Part shown: piece by piece, positions 14,849 through 22,947 of the stretch
Layout: every line of letters starts with the position of its first letter
Numbering within the stretch: the stretch's first letter is position 1
Made by a program: the position numbers and the translations under genes
DNA from: Brevibacillus antibioticus
GTDB lineage: Bacteria; Bacillota; Bacilli; Brevibacillales; Brevibacillaceae
Direction of reading: 5' to 3'
Length of the DNA stretch: 64,000 nucleotides
Assembly (NCBI RefSeq): GCF_005217615.1
Contig: NZ_SZNK01000001.1
Location: 184,001 to 248,000, forward strand
The notes under the pieces: model-generated
Databases searched by the model: none
Told to the model about the DNA's origin: nothing
What the model saw: only the letters and a program-made list of their open reading frames with translations

Positions 14849-14877
14849 AAGCCCGTTGCACGCCAGCGGGCTTTTTT
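14849..14877 (+). terminator. Intrinsic terminator
   Basis: AAGCCCGTTG (14849-14858) pairs with CAGCGGGCTT (14864-14873), followed by TTTTT. Terminates the secreted coiled-coil gene. Confidence 0.85.
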
Positions 14878-14954
14878 CATTCCCAATTCGTCAGACTCCT
14901 TTGAAACATCTATACTAAAATGAAAGATAAAGACATGGGGTGAGAGGAGTTTCG

Positions 14955-15065
14955 ATGGATATTTTAGAGAGAGCGGGTACAGTTGAGAGTAGAGAGGATA
15001 TGGTTCAATTCATTTCTCACTTGATTAAGGATTATCAGGAAAATAAAAAAGAGTGGGCGAACTGA
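14955..15065 (+). pseudogene. Truncated DUF7660-like gene (36 codons)
   Basis: ATG at 14955 after GAGAGGAG. The sequence ESREDMVQFISHLIKDYQEN then EWAN matches the start of DUF7660-type proteins, where SReDfv.Fi..L..dl..n..eWeN is followed by about 40 further residues. Here TGA at 15063 follows the EWAN motif and the downstream sequence is unrelated, so the gene has lost its 3' half. Family by recognition, moderate. Confidence 0.5.
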
Positions 15066-15087
15066 TGCATACGATGGATTAAAAAAT

Positions 15088-15342
15088 TCAAGGTCCTTTG
15101 ACGATATAAGGGTTATCGATTTCTTCCCCAAGATTATCTAAATCTTGCGTAATATTGATGATAATTAAGTACCTCGATTTGCCTTTATGCTTACCCAGAT
15201 CGACAACTTGATGAACCTCGATAATATCGTTTTCATATTCTCTCTGAGAGTAGCATGTTTCAAACAGCGATGATGGCAGATCTGTGTTGTCCCAATTAGC
15301 TATCTCCAATTGTACAAAAACTTGGTTTTTCTTTATGTTCAT
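15088..15342 (-). CDS. Hypothetical protein (84 aa)
   Basis: Minus-strand ATG at 15342 preceded by AAAGGGGA about 9 bases upstream, a good site. The product is a small soluble beta-rich protein with VFVQLEIANWDN and SRYLIIINITQD. No family recognised. It stands alone between two plus-strand fragments. It may belong to the same accessory immunity content, but nothing in the sequence proves a function. Confidence 0.5.
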   Translation of the reverse strand: MNIKKNQVFVQLEIANWDNTDLPSSLFETCYSQREYENDIIEVHQVVDLGKHKGKSRYLIIINITQDLDNLGEEIDNPYIVKGP

Positions 15343-15462
15343 CCGGCTTTTCCCCTTTATTTGTTTTCTATTTATTTCACCTTCATCCTATAAATGGTAA
15401 AACAAGTACAAATCGCATGAGAAGCGCGGCAAATTCTTAGTTCAGGACCTGTGAGGGAATCA

Positions 15463-15879
15463 ATGAGAAGACAGCGATCATCTTATGAATTACGGATAAG
15501 AGCAGAGATCAACGAAATAATTGCAGAGGCTTATGATGACATCAATGTGATTGCATCAGCTCCTCTCGAAACGGGATTGAAAGTGCTGACGGTCTTATTG
15601 GAGTCCGCTTGCCATGGACAAAATATCGGACCGATTGTCTTGGTAAGAGATCTGCTCAAGAACATATCCAGCGAGTGGCTTTATCAACATTTGCCTGTCA
15701 TTGTCCGGGAATGCATCGACCTGGATGATGAATGGGAGTATCGCAGATTGTTGGAAGTAGTACAGGAGACAGTCCCGTTACTGCTCAAAGAATACGTCCT
15801 AGCAGGATTACATTCAAAAAACGAGGAAGTGAGAGAGGCAGCGGAAGATTACGTGGTTATGTCTGGAACAGAACACTAA
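15463..15879 (+). CDS. Helical (HEAT-like) hypothetical protein
   Basis: About 138 residues from ATG 15463 (a GTG at 15451 is an alternative; neither has an ideal ribosome binding site). It is strongly helical with paired amphipathic helices and ends GLHSKNEEVREAAEDYV, typical of HEAT-like repeats. No catalytic motif. It is followed by a terminator and then the VgrG operon, so it may be a separate accessory immunity or adaptor protein. Confidence 0.55.
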   Translation: MRRQRSSYELRIRAEINEIIAEAYDDINVIASAPLETGLKVLTVLLESACHGQNIGPIVLVRDLLKNISSEWLYQHLPVIVRECIDLDDEWEYRRLLEVVQETVPLLLKEYVLAGLHSKNEEVREAAEDYVVMSGTEH

Positions 15880-15911
15880 CTTTTGTCTCAAACAACTCAA
15901 AGAAATGTCGG

Positions 15912-15957
15912 AAAAGGCTTCTACCAACCCGCGAAGGAATGGTAGGAAGCCTTTTGC
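15912..15957 (+). terminator. Intrinsic terminator
   Basis: AAAAGGCTTCTACC (15912-15925) pairs with GGTAGGAAGCCTTTT (15941-15955). It isolates the HEAT-like gene from the VgrG operon. Confidence 0.8.
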
Positions 15958-16120
15958 TTTGCCTCAAAATCATATCATTCAGGACTAACGACCCATTCAA
16001 AAAATCCCAAAAAATACCGATTGTAAGATTGTGTGTAAAATAATGGTCTTATTTGGAAGCGTGAATCCATTTCCCTAGGAGCATCGGAGGAGGGGGTTCA
16101 TCTGGCAAGGAGGGGATACC

Positions 16121-17590
16121 ATGAGCAATCGAACACTCACTTATGGAGATATACAAGTTTCGCCCTATGAATTTACTCATTTGCAAACGATGAAAGTCGT
16201 GAAAAAGATGAACGAGCATGCGCGACTAACGCTTACGGGAATCATTTCTGAAGAGCGAAAAGATAGCTACGTGAACCAGACAAATGCGCAAACATTGATC
16301 AGAGTGGCACTGGCAGATGAATCGGGTAAGCCGAAAACATGGTTCCAGGGCATCGTCTTGCACGTCCATGTCAAAGCGGTTCGCGGTATTTATTATTTGT
16401 CACTGGAGGCAATTTCTCATACGTATTTGTTGGATGTCAAAACGAGAAAGCGTTCGTTTCAAAACCCGGCGATGACCTATGCGGGGCTCGTGAAAACGGT
16501 GTTGTCCGGGTATGGAAAAGCTGATTTTATTGACTCTGTTACGAACGGTAAGGCGTTGAATACGTTTGTCATGCAGTATGAAGAAACCGATTGGCAGTTC
16601 CTGAAGAGGATGGCGTCGCGCTTTTATACAGGCTTGATCCCGACAACGGCTTTTGACATTCCCAAGTTTTATTTCGGTTTGCCAAAAGGTCAAGATAAAG
16701 GAAAGCTTGCGGTTAGTCATTATACGGTGCACAAGCGTGTCGGGGATTATCAGAGTGATGCGGAGAACAAGGTTCCGGGAATCGATGACCAGGACTATAC
16801 CGTGTATGAAGTGCAGAGCGAACGAGTGTTGGAGGTCGGCAATGAGGTGAACTTCAAGTCCAGACCACTTGTCGTCGGAGAAGCGGTCACGGAGGTGAAG
16901 GAAGGCATTGTCACGCACACATACAAACTTTATCCACGGCTAGGTCTGGCGCGTAAAAAGCAGTATAACCATGCTATCATCGGGGCGTCCATCCAGGGCC
17001 GGGTGCTGCAAGTCCAGAAGGACAATGTGCGGGCCAAGCTGGACATGGATGATCAGCAGGATCAGAGCACGGCATATTGGTTCCCTTACTCTACAATTTA
17101 TGCCTCCGAGGATCAAACCGGATGGTATGTCATGCCAGAGTTAAACGACCAGATTCGCATTTACTTCCCGAGCAAAAAAGAAGAGGACGGTATCGCGATC
17201 AGCTCTGTTCTCAAGGAAATCCCAGATGATGACAAGCCAGCGCCCAAAAAGAAATCCACACCGAAAAGCAATGCAGGTGGAGGTGGCGGTGGAGACCGGA
17301 TGAAGGACCCTGCTGTAAAGACGTTTCGTACCAAATATGGCAAGGAAATCGTGCTGGCTCCTGACAAAATTGTGATCACGGCGGGAGATATGTCGATCAC
17401 GATCAGTGATTCGAGTGGAATCGATATCCAGAGTAGCAAGAATGTGAATATAACAGCGGATAAGGACATGAAGCTATCAGCTTCTTCTCTTCATATTAGT
17501 GCGGATAAAATCGAGCTGAGTGGAAAAGGAAATACGATCAAGCTGGAAGACAAGATCGAGCTGAAAGGTTCGGAAATCAAGATGAACTAG
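16121..17590 (+). CDS. VgrG-like contractile-injection spike protein
   Basis: 489 residues; AAGGAGGGG precedes ATG 16121. Order: gp27-like hub about 1-210, with FVMQYEETDWQFLKRMASRFYTGLIP typical of VgrG/phage late-control-D proteins; linker; gp5-like OB fold about 285-370 (GRVLQVQKDNVRAKL, WFPYSTIYASED, WYVMPELNDQIRIYFP); a Gly-rich break near 387-392; and a C-terminal repetitive beta needle with alternating hydrophobic residues, ending without any toxin domain. Such spikes tip phage tails, T6SS and extracellular injection systems. The truncated copy at 6966 shares its middle and needle regions. It heads an operon of adaptor-like genes. No tail sheath or tube genes are in the window, so the machine must be elsewhere if it exists. 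Confidence 0.85.
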   Translation: MSNRTLTYGDIQVSPYEFTHLQTMKVVKKMNEHARLTLTGIISEERKDSYVNQTNAQTLIRVALADESGKPKTWFQGIVLHVHVKAVRGIYYLSLEAISHTYLLDVKTRKRSFQNPAMTYAGLVKTVLSGYGKADFIDSVTNGKALNTFVMQYEETDWQFLKRMASRFYTGLIPTTAFDIPKFYFGLPKGQDKGKLAVSHYTVHKRVGDYQSDAENKVPGIDDQDYTVYEVQSERVLEVGNEVNFKSRPLVVGEAVTEVKEGIVTHTYKLYPRLGLARKKQYNHAIIGASIQGRVLQVQKDNVRAKLDMDDQQDQSTAYWFPYSTIYASEDQTGWYVMPELNDQIRIYFPSKKEEDGIAISSVLKEIPDDDKPAPKKKSTPKSNAGGGGGGDRMKDPAVKTFRTKYGKEIVLAPDKIVITAGDMSITISDSSGIDIQSSKNVNITADKDMKLSASSLHISADKIELSGKGNTIKLEDKIELKGSEIKMN

Positions 17591-17607
17591 AGGGGGCACT
17601 TACATCG

Positions 17608-18711
17608 ATGAAGAAAGAGGAAGCGCTCCAGCATCTGCACGATAACACCTTCCGGCCAGCGTTGGCTGAAAGCGTAGCGACACTCGAGCGCTATTTCCAG
17701 CAAAATAAAGATCAGCTCGTCCGGGAGTTCGTGGAGTCTTTTCGGCAAATGCTCCAGCAGATTGATTTCATGCAGAACAACCAGGAGCTTCCCCCTGTCG
17801 GTTTTATTCACTACTCATTGCTTCGGACAACCGTATTGGATGGCACGCATACATTTTTGATGGAGGCTTATACGGAGCAATGGTACTGGGAGCCAGTGGA
17901 ATGCTATGCAAGGTACAATGCAGCATGGGCTTTGCAAGAGCCTTCCAAGCTCATTTCGCTACTGGACGAACGCCGAAAAATGTACATGGGGATCATACAC
18001 GCTGCTGATGTAGAGTTTATGGTGCTAAAGGAAATAGAGCTTTTCAGTCAGTTTGTCACAGCCCTTGCCCGCGTAGCGATTCCGGAAGTCATTAAACTGC
18101 CTGAGTACCAGCAAATTAGGAAAGCTGAGCGTCTGTACATACGAGTGGGCGAATTCAAAGACATCAGTGAAGTGGTGCACGTAGAAGAGCGAATCAAGCG
18201 GGGGGAGAAGGAGAGCAGAAGTCTGCTTGGGCAACCGAAAGGAACATTTTGCACCCATGAAACATTCGCCCTTATGGATTTGCCGCGAAGCAATGTAGAT
18301 GCACTGGATTTGCGCTATTGTGATTTTAGTGGCAGTGATTTTACAGACAGTCAGTTCCGTGAGTGTGTTCTATTTGGAACAAGGTGGGTAAAGAGCAAGC
18401 TTCCACGCACCGATTTCAGCCATTCGCTTCTTTGTGATGCCGATTTTCGTCATGCTGACTTGAGTGGAGCCATCTTCTCTTATACCGAGGGACAAGGAGT
18501 CAGTGCGGACGAGCTGCATCGTGTACCGGGCTTACTCGGTGTCCAATTTGCATATGCTGATTTGCAAGGAGCAGATTTTCGCCACTCTCGTCTGTATCAT
18601 GCGAATTTTCATGGAGCCAATATGCAGAATGCCGTTTTTTTCGAAACGGACCGTGAGCGCTTTGTATTGAGCGAAGCACAGATACAGCAGATTGAATGGA
18701 AAGCGGTATAA
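17608..18711 (+). CDS. Pentapeptide-repeat protein, possible spike adaptor
   Basis: 367 residues; AGAGGGGGCA precedes the ATG, 17 bases after the VgrG stop. The first 210 residues are helical and unrecognised. About residues 225-350 carry pentapeptide (A(D/N)LxX) repeats such as LRYCDFSGSDF, LPRTDF, DADFRHADLSGAIF, FAYADLQGADF and YHANFHGANM, forming a right-handed quadrilateral helix. In Gram-negative T6SS loci, pentapeptide proteins (for example with DUF2169) sit beside VgrG and act as effector adaptors. The same role here is inference from order. Confidence 0.7.
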   Translation: MKKEEALQHLHDNTFRPALAESVATLERYFQQNKDQLVREFVESFRQMLQQIDFMQNNQELPPVGFIHYSLLRTTVLDGTHTFLMEAYTEQWYWEPVECYARYNAAWALQEPSKLISLLDERRKMYMGIIHAADVEFMVLKEIELFSQFVTALARVAIPEVIKLPEYQQIRKAERLYIRVGEFKDISEVVHVEERIKRGEKESRSLLGQPKGTFCTHETFALMDLPRSNVDALDLRYCDFSGSDFTDSQFRECVLFGTRWVKSKLPRTDFSHSLLCDADFRHADLSGAIFSYTEGQGVSADELHRVPGLLGVQFAYADLQGADFRHSRLYHANFHGANMQNAVFFETDRERFVLSEAQIQQIEWKAV

Positions 18712-18726
18712 AGGAGGCGGGAAGAC

Positions 18727-19248
18727 ATGCGCGATTATTACTTGCTAGCAGATGACAGTCGAATAGCTCAACAGGTCGTACCATCGGGTCTGGGGCTGCA
18801 AAAGGAAAATACCTTCGAGCTACTCCCGCCGATATCTGTTCTCGAGGTCAACACGGATGGGGCTCATACCTACACAGATTGGTTGGAAAAGCCACTGCCG
18901 ATGATTTCGGAGCGGATGAAAACCATTACTGCCAAATACAACCCGAGCATACAATGGAAGCGTGTCGATTTGATTGACAGCGACACCAATCTGCGAAACG
19001 TCTACTGGGCCATGCAAGTACCTGCTGTAGATTGTCTTTCCATGGAGACTGCGTTTCATTTGAATGGAACGGTAAAGAGAATTGTATTAGATACCGATAA
19101 GATAAAAGCACATCATTTCTTTAAAGTTCAAGGGATTTTGGAGCCGTATATCGTGGTGAGTCTGGATACTGCAGAAAGCTTCCTACGCAGAAGCTTGAAC
19201 GGATTTGTGCTGCAAAAAGTAGAGCAGGCACTGCGGAGGGAGCTATGA
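18727..19248 (+). CDS. Hypothetical protein, possibly Imm11-like (DUF1629)
   Basis: 173 residues; AAAGGAGGCGGG precedes the ATG. It begins with MRDYYLLADDS and contains WKRVDLIDSDT and a W-rich centre, loosely like Imm11/DUF1629 proteins, which are found beside polymorphic toxins and T6SS spikes. The stop overlaps the next start (ATGA-type overlap of 4 bases), so it is co-translated with the DcrB-like gene. Family assignment is tentative. Confidence 0.55.
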   Translation: MRDYYLLADDSRIAQQVVPSGLGLQKENTFELLPPISVLEVNTDGAHTYTDWLEKPLPMISERMKTITAKYNPSIQWKRVDLIDSDTNLRNVYWAMQVPAVDCLSMETAFHLNGTVKRIVLDTDKIKAHHFFKVQGILEPYIVVSLDTAESFLRRSLNGFVLQKVEQALRREL

Positions 19249-19874
19249 CGATCTACTGGGATGAAAAGATTTTGGATGTATGGAACAGCATCCAGACGCG
19301 GCGTCAACTCGTTGAAATGGAAGAACAGCAGGTGCAATTGACGCTTGCGGAGTGTTTGGATGGCGTGCGAAAAGGCTACTTGGAGTACGAAGGACGCAGA
19401 TTCGAATTCGTGGAGAATGTACTCTTTGACGGGCAGCTCGGCATTCAGCTGCCCCGTTCGATGCAGCTCATGCCGAAAGGACGCGGGTCAAATAGCGGAG
19501 GGAATCGTCAGCACGAGCAAATTTCCTATAAAGAGGAAGAGAGCGCGGTCATGCTCGGCATGAATCATATGGCACATCTGTTGCCGATGAGCGGCGTGGA
19601 ACCTTTTGTGCAGGCGATGACAGCACAAGTCAAAAAGGCGCAGGCGGGCTTGCAGGTCGTACATCATGAGCTGATCGAGCTGGATGGATGCAGGGTTGCC
19701 TGCAGCGAATTTATCATTCCGCTCGAGGACAAAACCTACTATCAAATCTTGTTCGCGACATCGGTAAACGGGCGGGCACTACTCGGGAGCTTTCATTTTG
19801 AGTCTGAGGAAGTGCTCATGTGGCAGCCTTTGGCTCATGCGTTGATTCGCACGCTGCGGGTAGAGAACGTTTGA
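19245..19874 (+). CDS. DcrB-like (DUF1795) protein
   Basis: 209 residues, overlapping the upstream stop. The C-terminal half (about 110-205) shows a DcrB/DUF1795 pattern: a helix with QAMTAQVKKAQ, paired strands LDGCRVACSEFIIPL and YYQILFAT, then LLGSFHFESEE and a terminal AHALIRTLRV. In T6SS loci DcrB-related proteins sit in vgrG-adaptor operons and are called accessory or chaperone proteins. No signal peptide, unlike periplasmic DcrB. Its position after VgrG and the pentapeptide protein supports a role in assembling or loading the spike. Confidence 0.7.
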   Translation: MTIYWDEKILDVWNSIQTRRQLVEMEEQQVQLTLAECLDGVRKGYLEYEGRRFEFVENVLFDGQLGIQLPRSMQLMPKGRGSNSGGNRQHEQISYKEEESAVMLGMNHMAHLLPMSGVEPFVQAMTAQVKKAQAGLQVVHHELIELDGCRVACSEFIIPLEDKTYYQILFATSVNGRALLGSFHFESEEVLMWQPLAHALIRTLRVENV

Positions 19875-19900
19875 TCATGACATAACAGGGAGGGTTCCAA

Positions 19901-20182
19901 TTGGAACAGCAAGAGCATCAACAGCAATGGCAAGTGAGCGTGCCTGAAAATGAGCGGGTCATGTCGGTCAAGGAATGGCTGATTACTTTTTTAATTATGA
20001 TGGTGCCCGTGGTCAATCTCGTGATGTATTTTGTTTGGGCATTTGGCAGTGAAGGCAATCTAAACAGAAAGAACTGGGCAAAAGCGAACTTGCTGATTAT
20101 AGGCGTTTGCATCGGGTTGTACATAAGCGTATTCTTTTTACTTATGATCGTGGCATTCATTGCAACATCGGTTAAACAATAG
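19901..20182 (+). CDS. Small two-helix membrane protein
   Basis: TTG start at 19901 with AGGGAGGG 7-8 bases upstream. 93 residues: a hydrophilic N-terminus with Gln-rich start, a membrane helix about 25-48 (LITFLIMMVPVVNLVMYFVWAFG), a conserved GNLNRKNWAKA loop and a second helix about 64-88. The next gene is a paralogue. Unknown function; it lies at the end of the VgrG operon. Confidence 0.65.
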   Translation: MEQQEHQQQWQVSVPENERVMSVKEWLITFLIMMVPVVNLVMYFVWAFGSEGNLNRKNWAKANLLIIGVCIGLYISVFFLLMIVAFIATSVKQ

Positions 20183-20221
20183 CGAGAACAGTGAATTGGT
20201 AAAAAACGTGGAGGGTATAGA

Positions 20222-20494
20222 ATGGATCACCAAGCGTATGTGGAAGGAAGCGTAGCGGAAAACGAAAAGGTCATGACAATGAAAGCTTGGATACCTGTCG
20301 CGTTGCTCATGATGCTTCCGTTTGTAAATATTGTTTTTTTATTTGTCTGGGCTTTTGGTTCAGATGGGAATCTAAATCGTAAAAACTTTGCCAAAGCTAG
20401 CTTGTTGTTTATGGCCATTTTTTTGGGTGTATACTTCGTCTTTGGTTCGATAACCACAATTATCACGTTTATTTTAATCGCCATGGAAAGGTAA
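20222..20494 (+). CDS. Small two-helix membrane protein, paralogue of the preceding gene
   Basis: 90 residues after GGAGGG. Same layout as the upstream protein: (E)NE.VM..K.W, helix VALLMMLPFVNIVFLFVWAFG, loop GNLNRKNFAKA, second helix. The pair arose by tandem duplication. They may anchor the module in the membrane or protect it, but that is speculation. Confidence 0.65.
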   Translation: MDHQAYVEGSVAENEKVMTMKAWIPVALLMMLPFVNIVFLFVWAFGSDGNLNRKNFAKASLLFMAIFLGVYFVFGSITTIITFILIAMER

Positions 20495-20517
20495 TCAGGT
20501 ACGATCTAAGACGTCTA

Positions 20518-20568
20518 CAAGGCATATTCCAACTCGAATCACCGAGGAGGAATATGCCTTGTTTTTTT
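20518..20568. terminator. Terminator between convergent genes
   Basis: CAAGGCATATTCC (from about 20519) pairs with GGAATATGCCTTG, followed by T7. It separates the VgrG operon from the convergent S-component gene. The AGGAGGAA in the right arm recalls the cassette repeats but the left signature is absent. Confidence 0.85.
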
Positions 20569-20578
20569 ACACGGAGCA

Positions 20579-21187
20579 CTACACCAGCTTTGCTTTTTTG
20601 ACGTGCTTTTTCATCAGCAGATTGCCGAAATAGCAGCCGAGCAATCCGCCGACAAACGAAATCGAGCACATGGTGAGAATCATGCTGGGGGTTTCAAAGT
20701 AATAGAGCATCGCAGAAAGCTGCTCAGGTGTATAGCTTTTTTCCAAGGTTGCGAGATACGATTCGCGGAAGAATATAAGCGGGACAACCCCGCAAAGCGA
20801 ATAGCCGACATAAAAAACAGAATAGCTGATCGCATTGCGCACAGGATTCAGATAAGAGCCTTTTCCCCATAGGATCAGTTCGCAGATGAGTCCGATAACA
20901 GCTAAGGTAAGTAAATAATTCGCGTAGCCAAAACCAACGAAATACAATCCAGTCAAGACAGTTGTAAAAAATAGAGTCCCGGGCTTGGCAATTTTATTAG
21001 ACATGACCATATAAATCGGACCGTTGAGTAGCGCAGTAAAGCCGCCAACCAGTAAATGAGAAACAACGGTAATAATCGGGGCAAAAGTCATCAGTATCAG
21101 CATGACGACGTTAAAGATCGCGAGTGTAATAATATCTCGCATGGTCCATCTGCCGCTTTGGGCAGCTAATGATGCTTGGGCTTGCAT
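20579..21187 (-). CDS. ECF transporter S-component-like protein (MptD/Trep_Strep family)
   Basis: ATG at 21187 is preferred (GGAGGATGTTAC upstream); an in-frame ATG at 21208 precedes the ribosome binding site. About 202 residues with five or six membrane helices. Recognised from the Trep_Strep/MptD pattern: RDIITLAIFNV near the N-terminus, FTALLNGPIYMVMSNKI, GTLFFTTVLTGLYFVGFGY and a NPVRNAISYSVFYVGYSLCG region. Such proteins bind a substrate for an energy-coupling-factor importer. It is divergent from the siderophore genes and its promoter overlaps a Fur box, so uptake of an iron chelate or metal is a reasonable inference. No EcfA/EcfT genes are adjacent. Confidence 0.7.
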   Translation of the reverse strand: MQAQASLAAQSGRWTMRDIITLAIFNVVMLILMTFAPIITVVSHLLVGGFTALLNGPIYMVMSNKIAKPGTLFFTTVLTGLYFVGFGYANYLLTLAVIGLICELILWGKGSYLNPVRNAISYSVFYVGYSLCGVVPLIFFRESYLATLEKSYTPEQLSAMLYYFETPSMILTMCSISFVGGLLGCYFGNLLMKKHVKKAKLV

Positions 21188-21313
21188 GTAACATCCTCCC
21201 TCAGACATAAGTAGCCGATCTGCTTGACGAACTCTCTCTACTTGCGATCCCCCTTTTGTAGGAATGCTGGAAAAAAGTTTGCTAGTGGTTCGTACGGTTG
21301 TCAGTATAATAAC

Positions 21314-21342
21314 ACAATATTGATAATGAGAATCGTTGTCAA
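21314..21342 (-). promoter_or_regulatory. Promoter with embedded Fur box for the S-component gene
   Basis: On the minus strand TTGACA (21337-21342) is 17 bases from TATTGT (21314-21319). The spacer contains GATAATGAGAATCGTTGTC (21322-21340, plus strand), matching the classical 19-bp Fur box at 16 of 19 positions. Iron repression is expected. Confidence 0.75.
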
Positions 21343-21348
21343 AATATA

Positions 21349-21391
21349 AAAAGCCCGAATTTCAATATTTTGGGATATATTTCGAGCTTTT
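21349..21391. terminator. Hairpin with T run in the divergent region
   Basis: AAAAGCCCGAA pairs with TTCGAGCTTTT with one mismatch, followed by TT. It lies between the two divergent Fur boxes and could insulate the transcription units. The remaining stretch to 21632 holds no gene I can support. Confidence 0.5.
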
Positions 21392-21562
21392 TCGTCTATT
21401 ATCTCCGTATTTTTCCGTTTTTCTTGAACAATCGCCAAAATATTACAAGTTGAACAATCTGCAAAATAATCATTCTGGTGAACGTAGGACGAGATAATCG
21501 GGGAAAATAGCGGAAATGTACCAGAAAACGGAAAAGGAAGGACTTGTCTATATTTGGCAAAA

Positions 21563-21581
21563 ATGCATAAGAATCATTATC
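21563..21581 (+). promoter_or_regulatory. Fur box upstream of the thioesterase gene
   Basis: ATGCATAAGAATCATTATC matches the 19-bp Fur consensus at 13 of 19 positions, with a perfect right half. It is about 50 bases upstream of the start at 21633. A TTGGCA (21554-21559) may serve as the -35 element. Confidence 0.65.
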
Positions 21582-21632
21582 ATGTACGTTGTGCCAAAGC
21601 GGTACAGCAAGAGACGAAATGGAGGAGTACAT

Positions 21633-22406
21633 ATGAGCATGGATACGATAGCGAAATCATGGCTGCTTACTCAGCCGCAAGCAAAAGACAGCGTTCGCCT
21701 ATTTTGTTTTCCTTACGCAGGGGGAGGGGGCTCGATTTACCGGGGATGGGCACAGGCTTTTCCTAGTGATATTGGCGTTTACCCCGTTCAGCTTCCAGGG
21801 AGGGAAAACAGAATTGCCGAGCAAGCGTACTCAGATATGGGAACGCTGGTGGAAGAGCTGGCCCAAGTGATTTATCCGTATTTGAATCGCCCGTTTCTAT
21901 TTTTCGGCCACAGCATGGGCTCTCGAATTGCCTTTGAGCTGGCACGTACCGTACGGAGCAAATGGGGGCGACTTCCGCTTGGCCTCATCGTATCAGGAGG
22001 GCGAGCCCCACACTTCCCGGAGCCAAAGCCTATTTACCATTTGCCGGATGATGATTTTGTCGAAGCGCTGCGACGCTTTTCTGGGACACCAGAGGCGATC
22101 CTGCAAAGCAAGGAGCTCATGGAGTTGTTCATGCCGCTGTTGCGTGCGGACTTTACGCTCGACGAAACCTATGTGTATGCCGAGGAGCCTCCGCTTGATT
22201 GCCCGATTGCTGCGTACTGCGGGACAGAGGATCGAGAAGCCACGCAGGAAGAAATGGAGGCTTGGGCTCGCCATACAAGTGCCGGATTTACGTTGGAAAT
22301 GGTAAACGGCGGACATTTTTTCCTGACGACAAACAAACAGGTGCTTCTGCAGTCTGTAATCAAAATGCTCGGACAATACCGAAGTGCGAATAACCCACTT
22401 GTCTGA
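21633..22406 (+). CDS. Type II thioesterase of the siderophore cluster (PchC/YbtT-like)
   Basis: ATG at 21633 follows GGAGG; the longer frame to 21516 runs over the Fur box. 257 residues of alpha/beta-hydrolase fold. RLFCFPYAGGGGSIYRGW at about 22-39 is the standard opening of type II thioesterases. Nucleophile elbow GHSMG with Ser94, and His228 in NGGHFFLT. Such enzymes remove wrongly loaded acyl groups from carrier proteins of nonribosomal synthetases. It is preceded by a Fur box and is the first gene of the siderophore locus. Confidence 0.9.
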   Translation: MSMDTIAKSWLLTQPQAKDSVRLFCFPYAGGGGSIYRGWAQAFPSDIGVYPVQLPGRENRIAEQAYSDMGTLVEELAQVIYPYLNRPFLFFGHSMGSRIAFELARTVRSKWGRLPLGLIVSGGRAPHFPEPKPIYHLPDDDFVEALRRFSGTPEAILQSKELMELFMPLLRADFTLDETYVYAEEPPLDCPIAAYCGTEDREATQEEMEAWARHTSAGFTLEMVNGGHFFLTTNKQVLLQSVIKMLGQYRSANNPLV

Positions 22407-22443
22407 GGGGACAAAATCAGCGCTGGAGGAATCGGCCTCTTTG

Positions 22444-22686
22444 GTACTAGCTAAAGGGGAAGTACATATTTGGCTGACGCTTGTGCAAGCATGGGAACAC
22501 AGTATAGCAGGAGCTGGAAGGTGAACTGTCTGCCGAAGAGCTCGATAAACGGGCACGATTTCATTTCCACGCAGACAGGGAACGCTATGTTGTTCACATG
22601 GACTGCTGAGAAGGATGACTGGGCGGTATCAAGGAATTTCTCCTCCCGCGGTTTAATACGAGTGCAATTTGAACGGGAAACCGTTT
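22444..22686 (+). pseudogene. Decayed Sfp-type 4'-phosphopantetheinyl transferase
   Basis: Three frames together spell an Sfp-type enzyme. Frame 1 from 22444 gives GEVHIWLTLVQAWE. Frame 2 from 22511 gives ELSAEELDKRARFHFHADRE then RYVVH, ending at TGA 22607. Frame 1 again from 22606 gives LRRMTGRYQGISPPAV, a stop, then YECNLNGKPF. These align in order with the N-terminal half of the family: LS..E..R..rF....D..R.......LR..L..Y......i.f....GKP. The catalytic second half (WxxKEA) is gone. At least one frameshift, two stops and a 3' deletion are visible. Carrier proteins of this cluster must be activated by another transferase. Confidence 0.8.
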
Positions 22687-22947
22687 TGTTGTGGCGGTCG
22701 CTTTTTCACGCGATCGCCTTCTCGGCGTTGACGTGTAGCATTTGCGTCACATTCCGATAGACCGTAAATCGGGGGTGTTGGAACAAGAATATTCTATTAT
22801 ACTGATAAATTTTATCGGGTTTAATGAAACTATATAATTGTGTAATAATATGGAAATCCTACTGTGAAAAACGAAGAAATCGTGAGAAAACGGAAGGAAA
22901 CCAAACCTATATTTCCCAAATGTAGAAAAAACAGCTTATGACTGAAA

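Noticed and set aside
21399-21632. 77-codon minus-strand ORF in the divergent siderophore promoter region
   Set aside because: It overlaps the Fur box and promoter of the thioesterase gene and has no ribosome binding site or recognisable family.
22470-22760. 96-codon ORF between the thioesterase and the synthetase operon
   Set aside because: It uses a frame that carries only pieces of the decayed phosphopantetheinyl transferase; conserved motifs lie in the other two frames.
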